23,452 nucleotides of DNA from JBFWUW01 sp050247075 (GCA_050247075.1 JBFWUW010000095.1:1-23452), one strand, 5' to 3'. Shown: positions 5,994 to 11,721, numbered from the stretch's first letter. Made by a program: numbers and translations. The notes: generated by a model not told the origin, from the letters alone.

Positions 5994-5999
5994 ATCAAG

Positions 6000-6081
6000 T
6001 GACCAAGGGGAGACTTGAACTCCCATGCCTTGCGGCACGACGCCCTGAACGTCGCGTGTCTGCCAATTTCACCACTTGGTC
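6000..6081 (-). tRNA. tRNA-Leu(CAG)
   Basis: Acceptor GACCAAG/CTTGGTC, A73. Stem CGACG/CGTCG encloses TTCAGGG, anticodon CAG (codon CUG). It has the long variable arm (TGCC..GGCA) and D-arm (TGGTGAAATTGGCAGACACGC) of an ordinary bacterial tRNA-Leu, unlike the other four in the array. Confidence 0.94.
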
Positions 6082-6092
6082 GTGGTTTGTAG

Positions 6093-6165
6093 TGACCCGT
6101 GCGGGAATCGAACCCGCCCTTGCAGCGTGAGAGGCTGCCGTCCTGAACCGATAGACAAACGGGCC
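6093..6165 (-). tRNA. tRNA-Glu(CTC)
   Basis: Acceptor GGCCCGT/ACGGGTC. Stem GCAGC/GCTGC encloses CTCTCAC, anticodon CTC (codon GAG). Discriminator A; T-arm GCGGG/CCCGC. There is no TTC partner in the array, so GAA is left to other tRNAs. Confidence 0.92.
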
Positions 6166-6169
6166 AAAT

Positions 6170-6256
6170 TGGGTCGTGAAGGAATCGAACCTCTCGTCAT
6201 CCACCCCACTTGTTTTGAGACAACGGCTTTACAGGCCGCGATGGGGAACACAACCC
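6170..6256 (-). tRNA. Ambiguous tRNA, best read as tRNA-Tyr(GTA)
   Basis: Acceptor GGGTTGT/ACGACCC and A73 are clear; T-arm AGAGG/CCTTC has one A-C mismatch. Two anticodon arms are possible. Stem GCGGC/GCCGT with loop CTGTAAA gives GTA (Tyr), and the GTTCCC start and long variable region match tRNA-Tyr, but the D-arm would be about nine bases short. The alternative stem GTTGT/CAAGT with CTCAAAA gives CAA (Leu) with a mismatch and an overlong D region. 87 nt. Confidence 0.55.
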
Positions 6257-6261
6257 GTTAG

Positions 6262-6335
6262 TAGCACGGGCGAGAGTCGAACTCGCACTGTCCCAGGTTT
6301 GAGCTGGGCCGCTCTGCCAGTTGGCGTACCGTGCC
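6262..6335 (-). tRNA. tRNA-Leu(CAA), short variable arm
   Basis: Acceptor GGCACGG/CCGTGCT with G1-T72, A73. Stem CCCAG/CTGGG encloses CTCAAAC, anticodon CAA (codon UUG). The variable region is just ACAGT, making this a class I tRNA with a Leu anticodon. D-arm TACGCCAACTGGCAGAGCGG is shared with Leu(TAA). Confidence 0.85.
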
Positions 6336-6340
6336 ATAAG

Positions 6341-6415
6341 CGTCCCCGATGGGATTTGAACCCACGATCTCCTGCGTGACAGGCAGGCGAGCACTCCAGG
6401 CTGCTCCACGAGGAC
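6341..6415 (-). tRNA. tRNA-Asp(GTC), array copy
   Basis: Acceptor GTCCTCG/CGGGGAC, G73. Stem CCTGC/GCAGG encloses CTGTCAC, anticodon GTC. Its body differs nearly throughout from the canonical tRNA-Asp(GTC) at 11628-11701 of the same window. Confidence 0.93.
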
Positions 6416-6429
6416 AATGTTTTCTTCAG

Positions 6430-6502
6430 TTGCTCGGGGGAGATTCGAACTCACAGCATCCCTGGTTCTAAGCCAAAGTGGTCTACCGTTGCCTACCGAG
6501 CC
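6430..6502 (-). tRNA. tRNA-Leu(TAG), short variable arm
   Basis: Loop CTTAGAA in stem TTTGG/CCAGG (two wobbles), anticodon TAG (codon CUA). The acceptor GGCTCGG/CCGAGCA has a G1-A72 mismatch and the T-stem GTGAG/CTCCC one mismatch. Short variable region (GATGCT). The weakest of the Leu set but the loop is sound. Confidence 0.75.
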
Positions 6503-6508
6503 ATGCAG

Positions 6509-6582
6509 TGCCCAGAGCGAGAGTCGAACTCGCAAACGCTGAGGTTTAAGTCCAGCCGCTCAGCCAGGTGGCGTACCTGGGC
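6509..6582 (-). tRNA. tRNA-Leu(TAA), short variable arm
   Basis: Acceptor GCCCAGG/TCTGGGC, A73. Aligned to the neighbour Leu(CAA), the stem is CTGGA/CTCAG (one G-T, one A-C) around CTTAAAC, anticodon TAA (codon UUA). Variable region CGTTT only. A shifted reading (TTA, ochre) was rejected. Confidence 0.82.
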
Positions 6583-6588
6583 ATGCAG

Positions 6589-6661
6589 TAGTCCCGGATG
6601 GACTCGAACCATCGCTCGTCACCTTGTAAGGGTGCTGCCTTCGCCGCTAGGCCACGGGACC
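6589..6661 (-). tRNA. tRNA-Val(TAC)
   Basis: Acceptor GGTCCCG/CGGGACT with G1-T72, A73. Stem CACC/GGTG encloses CTTACAA, anticodon TAC (codon GUA). T-arm GATGG/CCATC. Confidence 0.92.
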
Positions 6662-6668
6662 AATTATG

Positions 6669-6753
6669 CGGAAGCCGTGAGACTCGAACTCACAAGCGGC
6701 TGATGCCGCCACCTGTTTTCAAGACAGGCTCCTCATCCGGCCGGATGGCTTCC
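6669..6753 (-). tRNA. tRNA-Ser(TGA)
   Basis: Acceptor GGAAGCC/GGCTTCC, G73. Stem CCTGT/ACAGG encloses CTTGAAA, anticodon TGA (codon UCA). Long variable arm with GGCGGC/GCCGC pairing. Confidence 0.94.
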
Positions 6754-6774
6754 GTCTGTTTCGCTTACTACAAG

Positions 6775-6849
6775 TTCCGAGGGGTGGAATCGAACCACCG
6801 GCCTCCTGGTTCAGAGCCAGGCGTCACTACCAACAGCAACTGCCTCGGA
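6775..6849 (-). tRNA. tRNA-Gln(CTG)
   Basis: Acceptor TCCGAGG/CCTCGGA, with the T1-A72 pair typical of Gln tRNAs. Stem CCTGG/CCAGG encloses CTCTGAA, anticodon CTG (codon CAG). T-arm GGTGG/CCACC. Confidence 0.93.
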
Positions 6850-6886
6850 TCAAATTGCTCGCTTAAGCTGCAACGACACTTGAAAG

Positions 6887-6957
6887 CTCGGGGAGAAGGA
6901 CTTGAACCTCCACCGCCTGGTTCAAAGCCAGGGAGCCTACCGTTAGCCGACCCCCGA
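6887..6957 (-). tRNA. tRNA-Gln(TTG)
   Basis: Acceptor TCGGGGG/TCCCCGA with T1-A72, G73. Stem CCTGG/CCAGG encloses CTTTGAA, anticodon TTG (codon CAA). Same anticodon stem as the Gln(CTG) gene 37 nt downstream, but a different body. 71 nt. Confidence 0.93.
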
Positions 6958-6979
6958 ATGAGTTCAGAATCAAACAGCA

Positions 6980-7051
6980 AGTGCCCTGCGGGAATCGAAC
7001 CCGCCTCGCCAGCTTGGAAGGCTGGAGCCTTTGCCGATCGGCCAAGGGCAC
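6980..7051 (-). tRNA. tRNA-Gly(TCC)
   Basis: Acceptor GTGCCCT/AGGGCAC, T73. Stem CCAGC/GCTGG encloses CTTCCAA, anticodon TCC (codon GGA). T-arm GCGGG/CCCGC. Confidence 0.93.
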
Positions 7052-7057
7052 ATACAG

Positions 7058-7142
7058 CGGAAGGAGGGAGAGTCGAACTCCCAAGGCCGTAAAGCTCGTC
7101 CCGGTTCGAACGGGGTGCCATCGCCAGTTGGCTTGTCCTTCC
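7058..7142 (-). tRNA. tRNA-Ser(CGA)
   Basis: Acceptor GGAAGGA/TCCTTCC, G73. Stem CCCG/CGGG encloses TTCGAAC, anticodon CGA (codon UCG). Long variable arm. Completes the four-member Ser set with GGA, TGA and GCT. Confidence 0.92.
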
Positions 7143-7146
7143 GAAG

Positions 7147-7221
7147 CTGCGGTGGCAGGAATCGAACCCGCGAAGGGGCGGTTAACGGCCGCCTGCCTGT
7201 ACCAACACAGGCCCCACCGCA
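7147..7221 (-). tRNA. tRNA-Asn(GTT)
   Basis: Acceptor TGCGGTG/CACCGCA, G73. Stem GGCGG/CCGCC encloses CCGTTAA, anticodon GTT. Apart from C33 instead of U33 the arm equals that of ordinary tRNA-Asn. The D-stem GCCTG/CAGGC is five pairs, one more than usual. Confidence 0.87.
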
Positions 7222-7227
7222 ATTCAG

Positions 7228-7301
7228 TCAAGGTGGTCAGATTTGAACTGACGATCTCCGGTTTCCGATACCGGCGGATTCCCAGGCTTTCCCACACCCT
7301 G
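7228..7301 (-). tRNA. tRNA-Pro(CGG)
   Basis: Acceptor CAGGGTG/CACCTTG, A73. Stem CCGGT/ACCGG encloses ATCGGAA, anticodon CGG (codon CCG). It is the only Pro gene in the array; TGG and GGG partners are missing. Confidence 0.92.
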
Positions 7302-7306
7302 AACAA

Positions 7307-7377
7307 AGCACCCAGCGGGAGTCGAACCCGCACTTCCGCCATGGCAAGGCAGTAGGCAACCGCTACATCATGGGTGC
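7307..7377 (-). tRNA. tRNA-Gly(GCC)
   Basis: Acceptor GCACCCA/TGGGTGC, T73. Stem CTGCC/GGCGG encloses TTGCCAT, anticodon GCC (codon GGC). T-arm GCGGG/CCCGC. Confidence 0.93.
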
Positions 7378-7416
7378 AAACGAACGTGCCGAATTGTCAA
7401 AGAGCATTCACTTCAG

Positions 7417-7488
7417 AGCACAGGCTGGGACTCGGACCCAGGTTTCCGCCTTACGAGGGCAGTGTCTTCGCCGCTAGACCACCCGTGC
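7417..7488 (-). tRNA. tRNA-Thr(CGT)
   Basis: Acceptor GCACGGG/CCTGTGC with one G-T, T73 as in the other Thr gene. Stem CTGCC/GGCGG encloses CTCGTAA, anticodon CGT (codon ACG). The T-loop is TCCGAGT, with C in place of U55. Confidence 0.9.
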
Positions 7489-7508
7489 CTTTGCCAACGT
7501 CGCATCAA

Positions 7509-7581
7509 TGGGATCAGAGAGGCTCGAACTCTCACCGACCTGGTTAAGAGCCAGGCATGCTGCCGCTAGCACCTTGATCCC
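7509..7581 (-). tRNA. tRNA-Lys(CTT)
   Basis: Acceptor GGGATCA/TGATCCC, A73. Stem CCTGG/CCAGG encloses CTCTTAA, anticodon CTT (codon AAG). T-arm GAGAG/CTCTC. Confidence 0.93.
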
Positions 7582-7609
7582 ATGTTTCTGGTTTTGTTTG
7601 CCTTCGTGA

Positions 7610-7681
7610 TCGGCACGAGTGGAGTTGAACCACCGTCTGACCCTTATAAGAGGCCTGCTCTGACCGTTGAGCTACGTGCCA
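7610..7681 (-). tRNA. tRNA-Ile(TAT)
   Basis: Acceptor TGGCACG/CGTGCCG with T1-G72, A73. Stem GGCCT/GGGTC encloses CTTATAA, anticodon TAT (codon AUA). Most bacteria read AUA with a CAU tRNA modified to lysidine by TilS; a UAU tRNA is rare. The D-arm TAGCTCAACGGTCAGAGCA is canonical. Confidence 0.9.
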
Positions 7682-7688
7682 TCTCGAT

Positions 7689-7760
7689 TGGGGCCGGAGG
7701 GGGTCGAACCCTCGCCTCGCCGCTTAAAAGGCGGGTACGCTGCCTTTACGCCACGGCCCC
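7689..7760 (-). tRNA. tRNA-Lys(TTT)
   Basis: Acceptor GGGGCCG/CGGCCCC, A73. Stem CCGC/GCGG encloses CTTTTAA, anticodon TTT (codon AAA). The outermost anticodon-stem pair is C-C. T-arm GAGGG/CCCTC. Confidence 0.92.
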
Positions 7761-7833
7761 GTGTATCGGGCTATGACGTGGCGTTTCAATCGAGCTGGTC
7801 GTGACATGTGCGTGTTCTCCTGTTGAACTTCAG

Positions 7834-7905
7834 TAGTCCGGGGTGGAGTCGAACCAACCGCCGGCGACGTATCAGATCGCTATGCTTCCGTTACAACACC
7901 GGACC
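7834..7905 (-). tRNA. tRNA-Ile(GAT)
   Basis: Acceptor GGTCCGG/CCGGACT with G1-T72, A73. Stem GCGAT/GTCGC encloses CTGATAC, anticodon GAT (codon AUC). T-stem GTTGG/CCACC has one mismatch. Confidence 0.9.
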
Positions 7906-7907
7906 GA

Positions 7908-8002
7908 GGCATTTTCGATTTTTGATTGCCGATTTTTGATTGAAGCTCTCTATCCGATGCCGCATTGCAATCGCAAATCCAAAATTAAAAATCAAAAATG
8001 CC
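7908..8002. repeat. AT-rich imperfect inverted repeat, arms of 35 bases
   Basis: Arms 7908-7942 and 7968-8002 are roughly three-quarters complementary and contain repeated GATTTTTGATTG-like units. It fills the largest gap of the array, between Ile(GAT) and Phe, and is far more AT-rich than its surroundings. It may be a small mobile or dispersed palindromic repeat. Confidence 0.7.
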
Positions 8003-8007
8003 TTGAG

Positions 8008-8079
8008 TGGGTCGGGAGGTGCTCGAATCCTCGTCTCGTGGTCTTCAGCCAGGTGCTAAACCATCTCAGCTACCGACCC
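8008..8079 (-). tRNA. tRNA-Phe(GAA), first gene of the array
   Basis: Acceptor GGGTCGG/CCGACCC, A73. Stem CCTGG/CCACG (one C-C mismatch) encloses CTGAAGA, anticodon GAA. T-stem closes with A53-A61 in place of the usual G-C pair. D-arm TAGCTGAGATGGTTTAGCA is near canonical. Confidence 0.87.
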
Positions 8080-8752
8080 GCGTGCTTGCCTCGCGACGTT
8101 TGCCGCCCGCGTGCTTGTCATAAGTCCAAAGAAAAAGCCCGGCGTCCTTTTGACACCGGGCTTTTGAGCCTCGAACGGTCCTGAGCGGCCGGTGTCACAA
8201 ACGGAACGGGTACAAGGGGAGCGGATTCGCCGATTGATCGGCAAATATGCTCGTCCCTTGACGTTCGGTAGTGAGACTCAGCCGCATGAAAGACATGGAA
8301 ATCATCACCTTCATAATCAGAAATTCAGCCCGGCACGGCCCACCCGCTGGCCGGCATTCGTGCCTATCTGATACATGGACGCAGCCAAGTCGAGATTGGT
8401 TCGCGGATAATCTGGATTTTTTGGCCATGCCTTCCGCCCGCCAGCGGCCTAGCTACCGCGGTTAATTTGGGCCGGAGGCGTTCAGTCACTGTCGATTCAA
8501 GGGCGATTCGTCTGGGGAGTTGGAAGCGGGAGTACCAGCGATAAGGCGTCACCACCCGCAGATCGGTGAGTGCTGGCAAACTCGCAAAAACAATTTCTTT
8601 CAGCCTTTTCGTGGCACCTCAAACCATTGGCTCTCGCTTGTTTTGGTAGGAGCGAGGCCAATGCGGCCCGCGATGCAAGATGTCTCGATTATTGGAGGTG
8701 TGCTGCGTCGAAGAGTGTGATTGGAAAAAAAGAACAGCAGTTTTCGAACATT
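8080..8752. other. Non-coding spacer upstream of the array
   Basis: No supportable gene. It holds two copies of CGCGTGCTTG (8080 and 8109) and the terminator at 8132-8166. No convincing -35/-10 pair for the array is visible on the minus strand; TATGAC near 8120 is the nearest -10-like sequence and is weak. Confidence 0.5.
8132..8166. terminator. Bidirectional rho-independent terminator
   Basis: AAAAGCCCGGCGTC (8133-8146) pairs with GACACCGGGCTTTT (8152-8165) with one C-A mismatch and a five-base loop. T-runs follow on both strands. It shields the tRNA array from transcription entering from the right. Confidence 0.8.
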
Positions 8753-9553
8753 ATGCGATTTCAGAACGGAGGACTTTCCAAGAAGCAGCTCCAGTACCAT
8801 GACGAAAACGGCTTCCCGGTGTCGGCCAAGACGTGGAACGAGGACATGACGCAAGTCGATCGTTTCATGGTCCTACAGGCAAGCACATACCGAGCTTCCC
8901 CACTCTTCGACACGCGACCGTGCCCCCAGAAGGAAGTCCGCGAAGGCTCTTTTGAGTTGTCGCCGGAACGAAACTGGTGTTATCGCAATCTGATCTTGCC
9001 TGCCGGCACGGCGTTGGCCGTTCACGGCGAAGACCTCGATGGAAAGGTCGTTTGGGATGGCGACGTAGTCATCCCTGCTCTCAGTGAAATGCATGTCGGC
9101 AACAACGGAGTGTCGTTTTCGAAAAAAGTCGATGAAGAAAGACGCATTTGCGAAGGTCGAATCTGGATGTCATTGACTCCTTCGGAAAGGATCTCCCTAC
9201 GTCGAGGCATCCAAATGGCTCGAGGGAAAGTCGTCGTTGGGGGGCTCGGGCTAGGTTGGTTCCTACGAAAGATCAGTTTGAAAGCCGAGGTCGAAGAAAT
9301 CATCGTCGTTGAGCGGAGCAAAGAGTTACTCGATTGGTTCGGGTACGAGTTGTGCAGGGATTGCCCCAACGTTAGCAACGTGATTTGCGACGACGTATAT
9401 AGACACCTGGGACGCCACGGCGGCCAAACCATGCACCTTTTGGACATTTGGGCTGAACAAGAGGACGTCGCGAGGGATATGCGGTTCCAGATCGCCCAAC
9501 GGCGGTTTGGCCGCAGAATTTGGGGTTGGGGATCCGAAAGAGTCGTTCTCTGA
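8753..9553 (+). CDS. SAM-dependent methyltransferase-like protein
   Basis: A 266-residue protein. I choose the ATG at 8753; the upstream frame to 8570 has no protein-like character. The C-terminal half has a class I methyltransferase/spermidine-synthase-like Rossmann core: GKVVVGGLGLGWFL (158-171) as the glycine-rich SAM loop, EIIVVERSKEL (182-192) with the acidic residue of strand 2, NVICDDVY (209-216) and MHLLDIWAE (227-235) as the strand-4 region. The N-terminal 130 residues are unassigned. The protein stops soon after strand 4, so the usual last strands of the fold are missing or rearranged (RRFGRRIWGWG). Substrate unknown. It stands alone, divergent from the tRNA array and upstream of a dinB remnant. 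The Shine-Dalgarno sequence is weak. Confidence 0.72.
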   Translation: MRFQNGGLSKKQLQYHDENGFPVSAKTWNEDMTQVDRFMVLQASTYRASPLFDTRPCPQKEVREGSFELSPERNWCYRNLILPAGTALAVHGEDLDGKVVWDGDVVIPALSEMHVGNNGVSFSKKVDEERRICEGRIWMSLTPSERISLRRGIQMARGKVVVGGLGLGWFLRKISLKAEVEEIIVVERSKELLDWFGYELCRDCPNVSNVICDDVYRHLGRHGGQTMHLLDIWAEQEDVARDMRFQIAQRRFGRRIWGWGSERVVL

Positions 9554-9697
9554 TTGGCCAGACGTCCAAGAACTCTTCTGTGGCCGAGGGGCAGCGTCCA
9601 ATGGACGACAGGAAACGGTGGTCGGCCATGGTAGGAGTCAGTGCCTATCCGATACCAATAGCAATCGCCGCGGATCTAGTGCCAGAGTAAAGACCCG
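9554..9697. other. Non-coding spacer
   Basis: Nothing recognisable between the methyltransferase-like gene and the first dinB remnant. Confidence 0.4.
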
Positions 9698-9881
9698 ATA
9701 CTTCACATCGACATCCTCTACGCCGCTGGGGAAGGGCTGAAGAATCGACGAATGGTCGACAGGCAACTATGCCGCTCGCATGATTGGAAGGCGTAGAGCT
9801 ATGCCAGCCGCCACCGCACGCCGGCTCTGCCCGCAGGTTGTCCTTCTGCCGTGTCTGATGGACTTCTATCCCAGTTTGTAG
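9698..9881 (+). pseudogene. dinB: dinB (DNA polymerase IV) remnant 1, N-terminal piece
   Basis: Two frames together give pieces of the Y-family polymerase N-terminus. From 9698 comes ILHIDILYAA, matching the start ILHIDMDAFYA of DinB with the catalytic Asp region damaged. After a frameshift, from 9762 comes NYAARMIGRRRAMPAATARRLCP then MDFYPSL, matching YEARKFG..SAMP.A.A.RLCP. It ends in TAG at 9879-9881. The part between the two pieces is much shorter than in an intact gene. DinB carries out error-prone translesion synthesis; this copy cannot. Confidence 0.75.
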
Positions 9882-10050
9882 TTGCGTTAAGGATTGCTTT
9901 GTTGCTTTGAAATAAATCAAGGCGAGGTCTGGACGGGCCCGCAATTACGGTACCTATGGAATGAAAATTCGGCCGTTTTCCCAGTCTGGGTAATCGAGAG
10001 GTGCCCTTGGATGGTGCGGCCAATCAACCCTTTATGGATTCGAACACATT
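9882..10050. other. Non-coding spacer
   Basis: Short spacer between dinB remnant 1 and the next gene; no promoter or repeat stands out. Confidence 0.4.
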
Positions 10051-10752
10051 ATGAATCAAATCAAAGTACGCTCGGGAAAGCGTAGTCCGCAGTCCAGTAG
10101 TCCGCAGCAAACAACTCGGCCGAGCTTCGACTCCGACGGCAACGATAACACCGATCTGCTGCTTCGTGAGCTACGGGAATGCTACGAACTCGGCATGTCA
10201 ATGGTCGCATCGAAGTCCGCAACTGCGAGCGACAAAGAAAATAAGCCAACGGGAACGAAGATCAAGGATGAAATAAAAAAAGCCGTCAAGAGAAGGGGAG
10301 ATAAGAACAATAACTTGGTCACACGAGCTATCCGATTCGCAACAAGATACGAAGCTTCGGAATTTAAGGAGTTGCTCGCGTTGCGGACGCCCTCCGGCCT
10401 TCCGCTTACTTTAAGCCACCTCGATATCTTCCTCGCGATTCACGACAAGGAGCAGAGGGGCAAATTGCAAAAGCGGGCCGCGAAGGAAAACTGGAGTGTT
10501 AAAGAAACCCGAATTAATAAAGATCGCCTAATCGGGAAAGCCGTGCGGAGCGGTCGTCCACGAAAGCAACCTTTGGATTCCAAGGAAGCCATTTCAGAGT
10601 TGATTGGCGAGAGCGATCGCTGGATCAACTGGCGTCAGAAAAGTAACAACAAACTCCTGCCGAAAGAACTTGCAAATGCGTCCGCCAACGTCCTGCGGGC
10701 GATCACGCGACTACGAGAGCAGGCCGAGCAGCAGTTGAAGTCTCTACGGTGA
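10051..10752 (+). CDS. Unrecognised basic protein with a ParB/DUF1016-like helical segment
   Basis: A 233-residue, Lys/Arg-rich, probably cytoplasmic protein. The first 50 residues are low-complexity (SGKRSPQSSSPQQ). A helical core follows: LVTRAIRFATRYEASEF, then LPLTLSHLDIFLAIHDKEQR and AAKENWSVKETRINKDRL. The order 'LS..H...L..I.D.E.R......A....WSV.E' resembles the helix-turn-helix region of ParB-type proteins and the N-terminal part of DUF1016 (PDDEXK-associated) proteins; this is similarity by eye, not a family assignment. The C-terminus is a charged helix (NVLRAITRLREQAEQQLKSL). It lies between two fragments of the same decayed gene (dinB) and is A-rich compared with its neighbours, which suggests later arrival. 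No clear Shine-Dalgarno precedes the ATG at 10051. Confidence 0.72.
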   Translation: MNQIKVRSGKRSPQSSSPQQTTRPSFDSDGNDNTDLLLRELRECYELGMSMVASKSATASDKENKPTGTKIKDEIKKAVKRRGDKNNNLVTRAIRFATRYEASEFKELLALRTPSGLPLTLSHLDIFLAIHDKEQRGKLQKRAAKENWSVKETRINKDRLIGKAVRSGRPRKQPLDSKEAISELIGESDRWINWRQKSNNKLLPKELANASANVLRAITRLREQAEQQLKSLR

Positions 10753-10800
10753 CGCCCTGACACCGATAGTAAGAAATGCCTGAGTTCAATCGGTCCAACT

Positions 10801-11184
10801 GTGATCCTTCACATCGACATGGCCGGCCCTACGCCGCCGTGAAAGGGCGTGATAATGTCGCCTTGCCAACTGGCCGGTGATTGTCGGTTCGACACCGGAA
10901 GGCCGCGGCGTGGTGTTGGCCGCCGACTACGCAACTCGCAAGACTGGTAGACATGTTACCAAGTCGGCTGTCATTGCCCTTTGGCTCTGCCCGTAACATG
11001 CCTTTCTTCCGTCTTGGGGGCAGAATGCGAAATAGGTGCGTTTCACCAAATCTGTGAGAGGCCCTTTGGACGGCTCACGCCACTAATAGAACCGCTATCG
11101 CTGGACGAAGCCCTTTTTGATCTAGCCGGAAGCGAGACAATTGCTAAGGACACCGGCTGCCAGCGGCAAGGAAGATCGGGCTAG
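10801..11184 (+). pseudogene. dinB: dinB (DNA polymerase IV) remnant 2, longer piece
   Basis: At 10801 the sequence reads VILHIDM, and after frameshifts NWPVIVGSTPEGRGVVLAAD then YATRKTGRH, matching the DinB stretch 'PVIVGG.PEGRGVV.AA.YEARKFG'. Further on, from about 10981, CERPFGRLTPLIEPL followed by SLDEALFDLAGSE matches the Y-family active-site segment 'PL.EPLSLDEA..D..GSE'. Several frame changes and an early stop at 11182-11184 show it is dead. Thumb, finger and little-finger domains are not recognisable downstream. It overlaps in content with remnant 1, so the two are duplicate copies and not one gene split in two. Confidence 0.8.
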
Positions 11185-11627
11185 GAGTTTTGGGTGGCCG
11201 CGGCAGTACGCCCGTCAGGCACGACGTCATCTGGGCATTGGGTCGTGTGGCTGGTTGAGGTCGAGGCTAGTGACCTGCGGACCGGCCTGTGACCTCAAAC
11301 TGATTTTGAATAAACCAAGAGCTTGCTGGAGAGCCCTCGACGACGCTGCTGCTGTTGGAAGCAAGGATCGGTTAGGCAGCCGCTCGGTTTGGCGTTTAGC
11401 GGCCCCCAAATGGGGCCATTGCCCAGACAAATCAATCCCTGCCGCCGCGGCTAAATCCTCCGCATACTTGGTTACTTTGGCCAACCGGCCTAAGTGTCCA
11501 CCTTTGCAATGTCCGAGGTTGCAGTGCCACGGTCCTGCCCTGGAGGTCATACCGATGTCATACGGACCCCTTGCATACCAATGACTACGGCGACCAATGG
11601 TCGCCGTAAGTCCTTACTGCATAACAG
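11185..11627. other. Non-coding region after the dinB remnant
   Basis: No convincing gene on either strand. It could hold further eroded dinB sequence, but I cannot align it. The hairpin at 11586-11608 lies here. Confidence 0.4.
11586..11608 (-). terminator. Hairpin downstream of tRNA-Asp
   Basis: TACGGCGACC and GGTCGCCGTA form a perfect ten-pair stem with a three-base loop, 20 nt after the tRNA-Asp 3' end. No T-run follows, so termination is likely but unproven. Confidence 0.55.
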
Positions 11628-11701
<74 letters not shown>

Positions 11702-11721
11702 GAATTTTCGGGAAGTCCCAA

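Larger units (their letters stand above)
3345..8079 (-). other. tRNA array: 37 tRNA genes covering all 20 amino acids
   Basis: This interval is read entirely on the minus strand and holds 37 cloverleaf genes, one tRNA remnant and two protein genes. Each tRNA was found by its T-arm, a matching seven-pair acceptor stem and a seven-base anticodon loop. Gaps between tRNAs are mostly 4-40 nt; the longest are 102, 73, 70 and 46 nt. None encodes CCA, so a CCA-adding enzyme is needed. Serine has four anticodons, leucine five, arginine three. Sets are incomplete for Pro (only CGG), Glu (only CTC), Val, Ala, Thr and Gly, so the array alone could decode most but not all codons without wobble. Anticodons A34 and CUA are absent. 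No clear promoter is visible upstream of 8079. Confidence 0.9.

Noticed and set aside
6509..6582. Possible ochre-suppressor tRNA with TTA anticodon
   Set aside because: The TTA reading needs a bulged stem and C33. Alignment with the neighbouring Leu(CAA) puts the loop at CTTAAAC with U33, giving TAA (Leu).
6598..7355. Long open frames on both strands across the tRNA array
   Set aside because: They are composed of repeated tRNA T-arm translations such as GIEP or NRTR and carry no protein-like signal.
3345..8079. Prophage as source of the array
   Set aside because: No integrase, capsid, terminase or attachment site is visible in or beside the array, although transfer long ago cannot be excluded.
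8195..8428. 77-codon open frame on the minus strand upstream of the array
   Set aside because: Composition is not protein-like and there is no ribosome binding site.
11227..11550. 107-codon open frame on the minus strand
   Set aside because: No ribosome binding site, no recognisable domain and no neighbour support; the region is probably eroded sequence.
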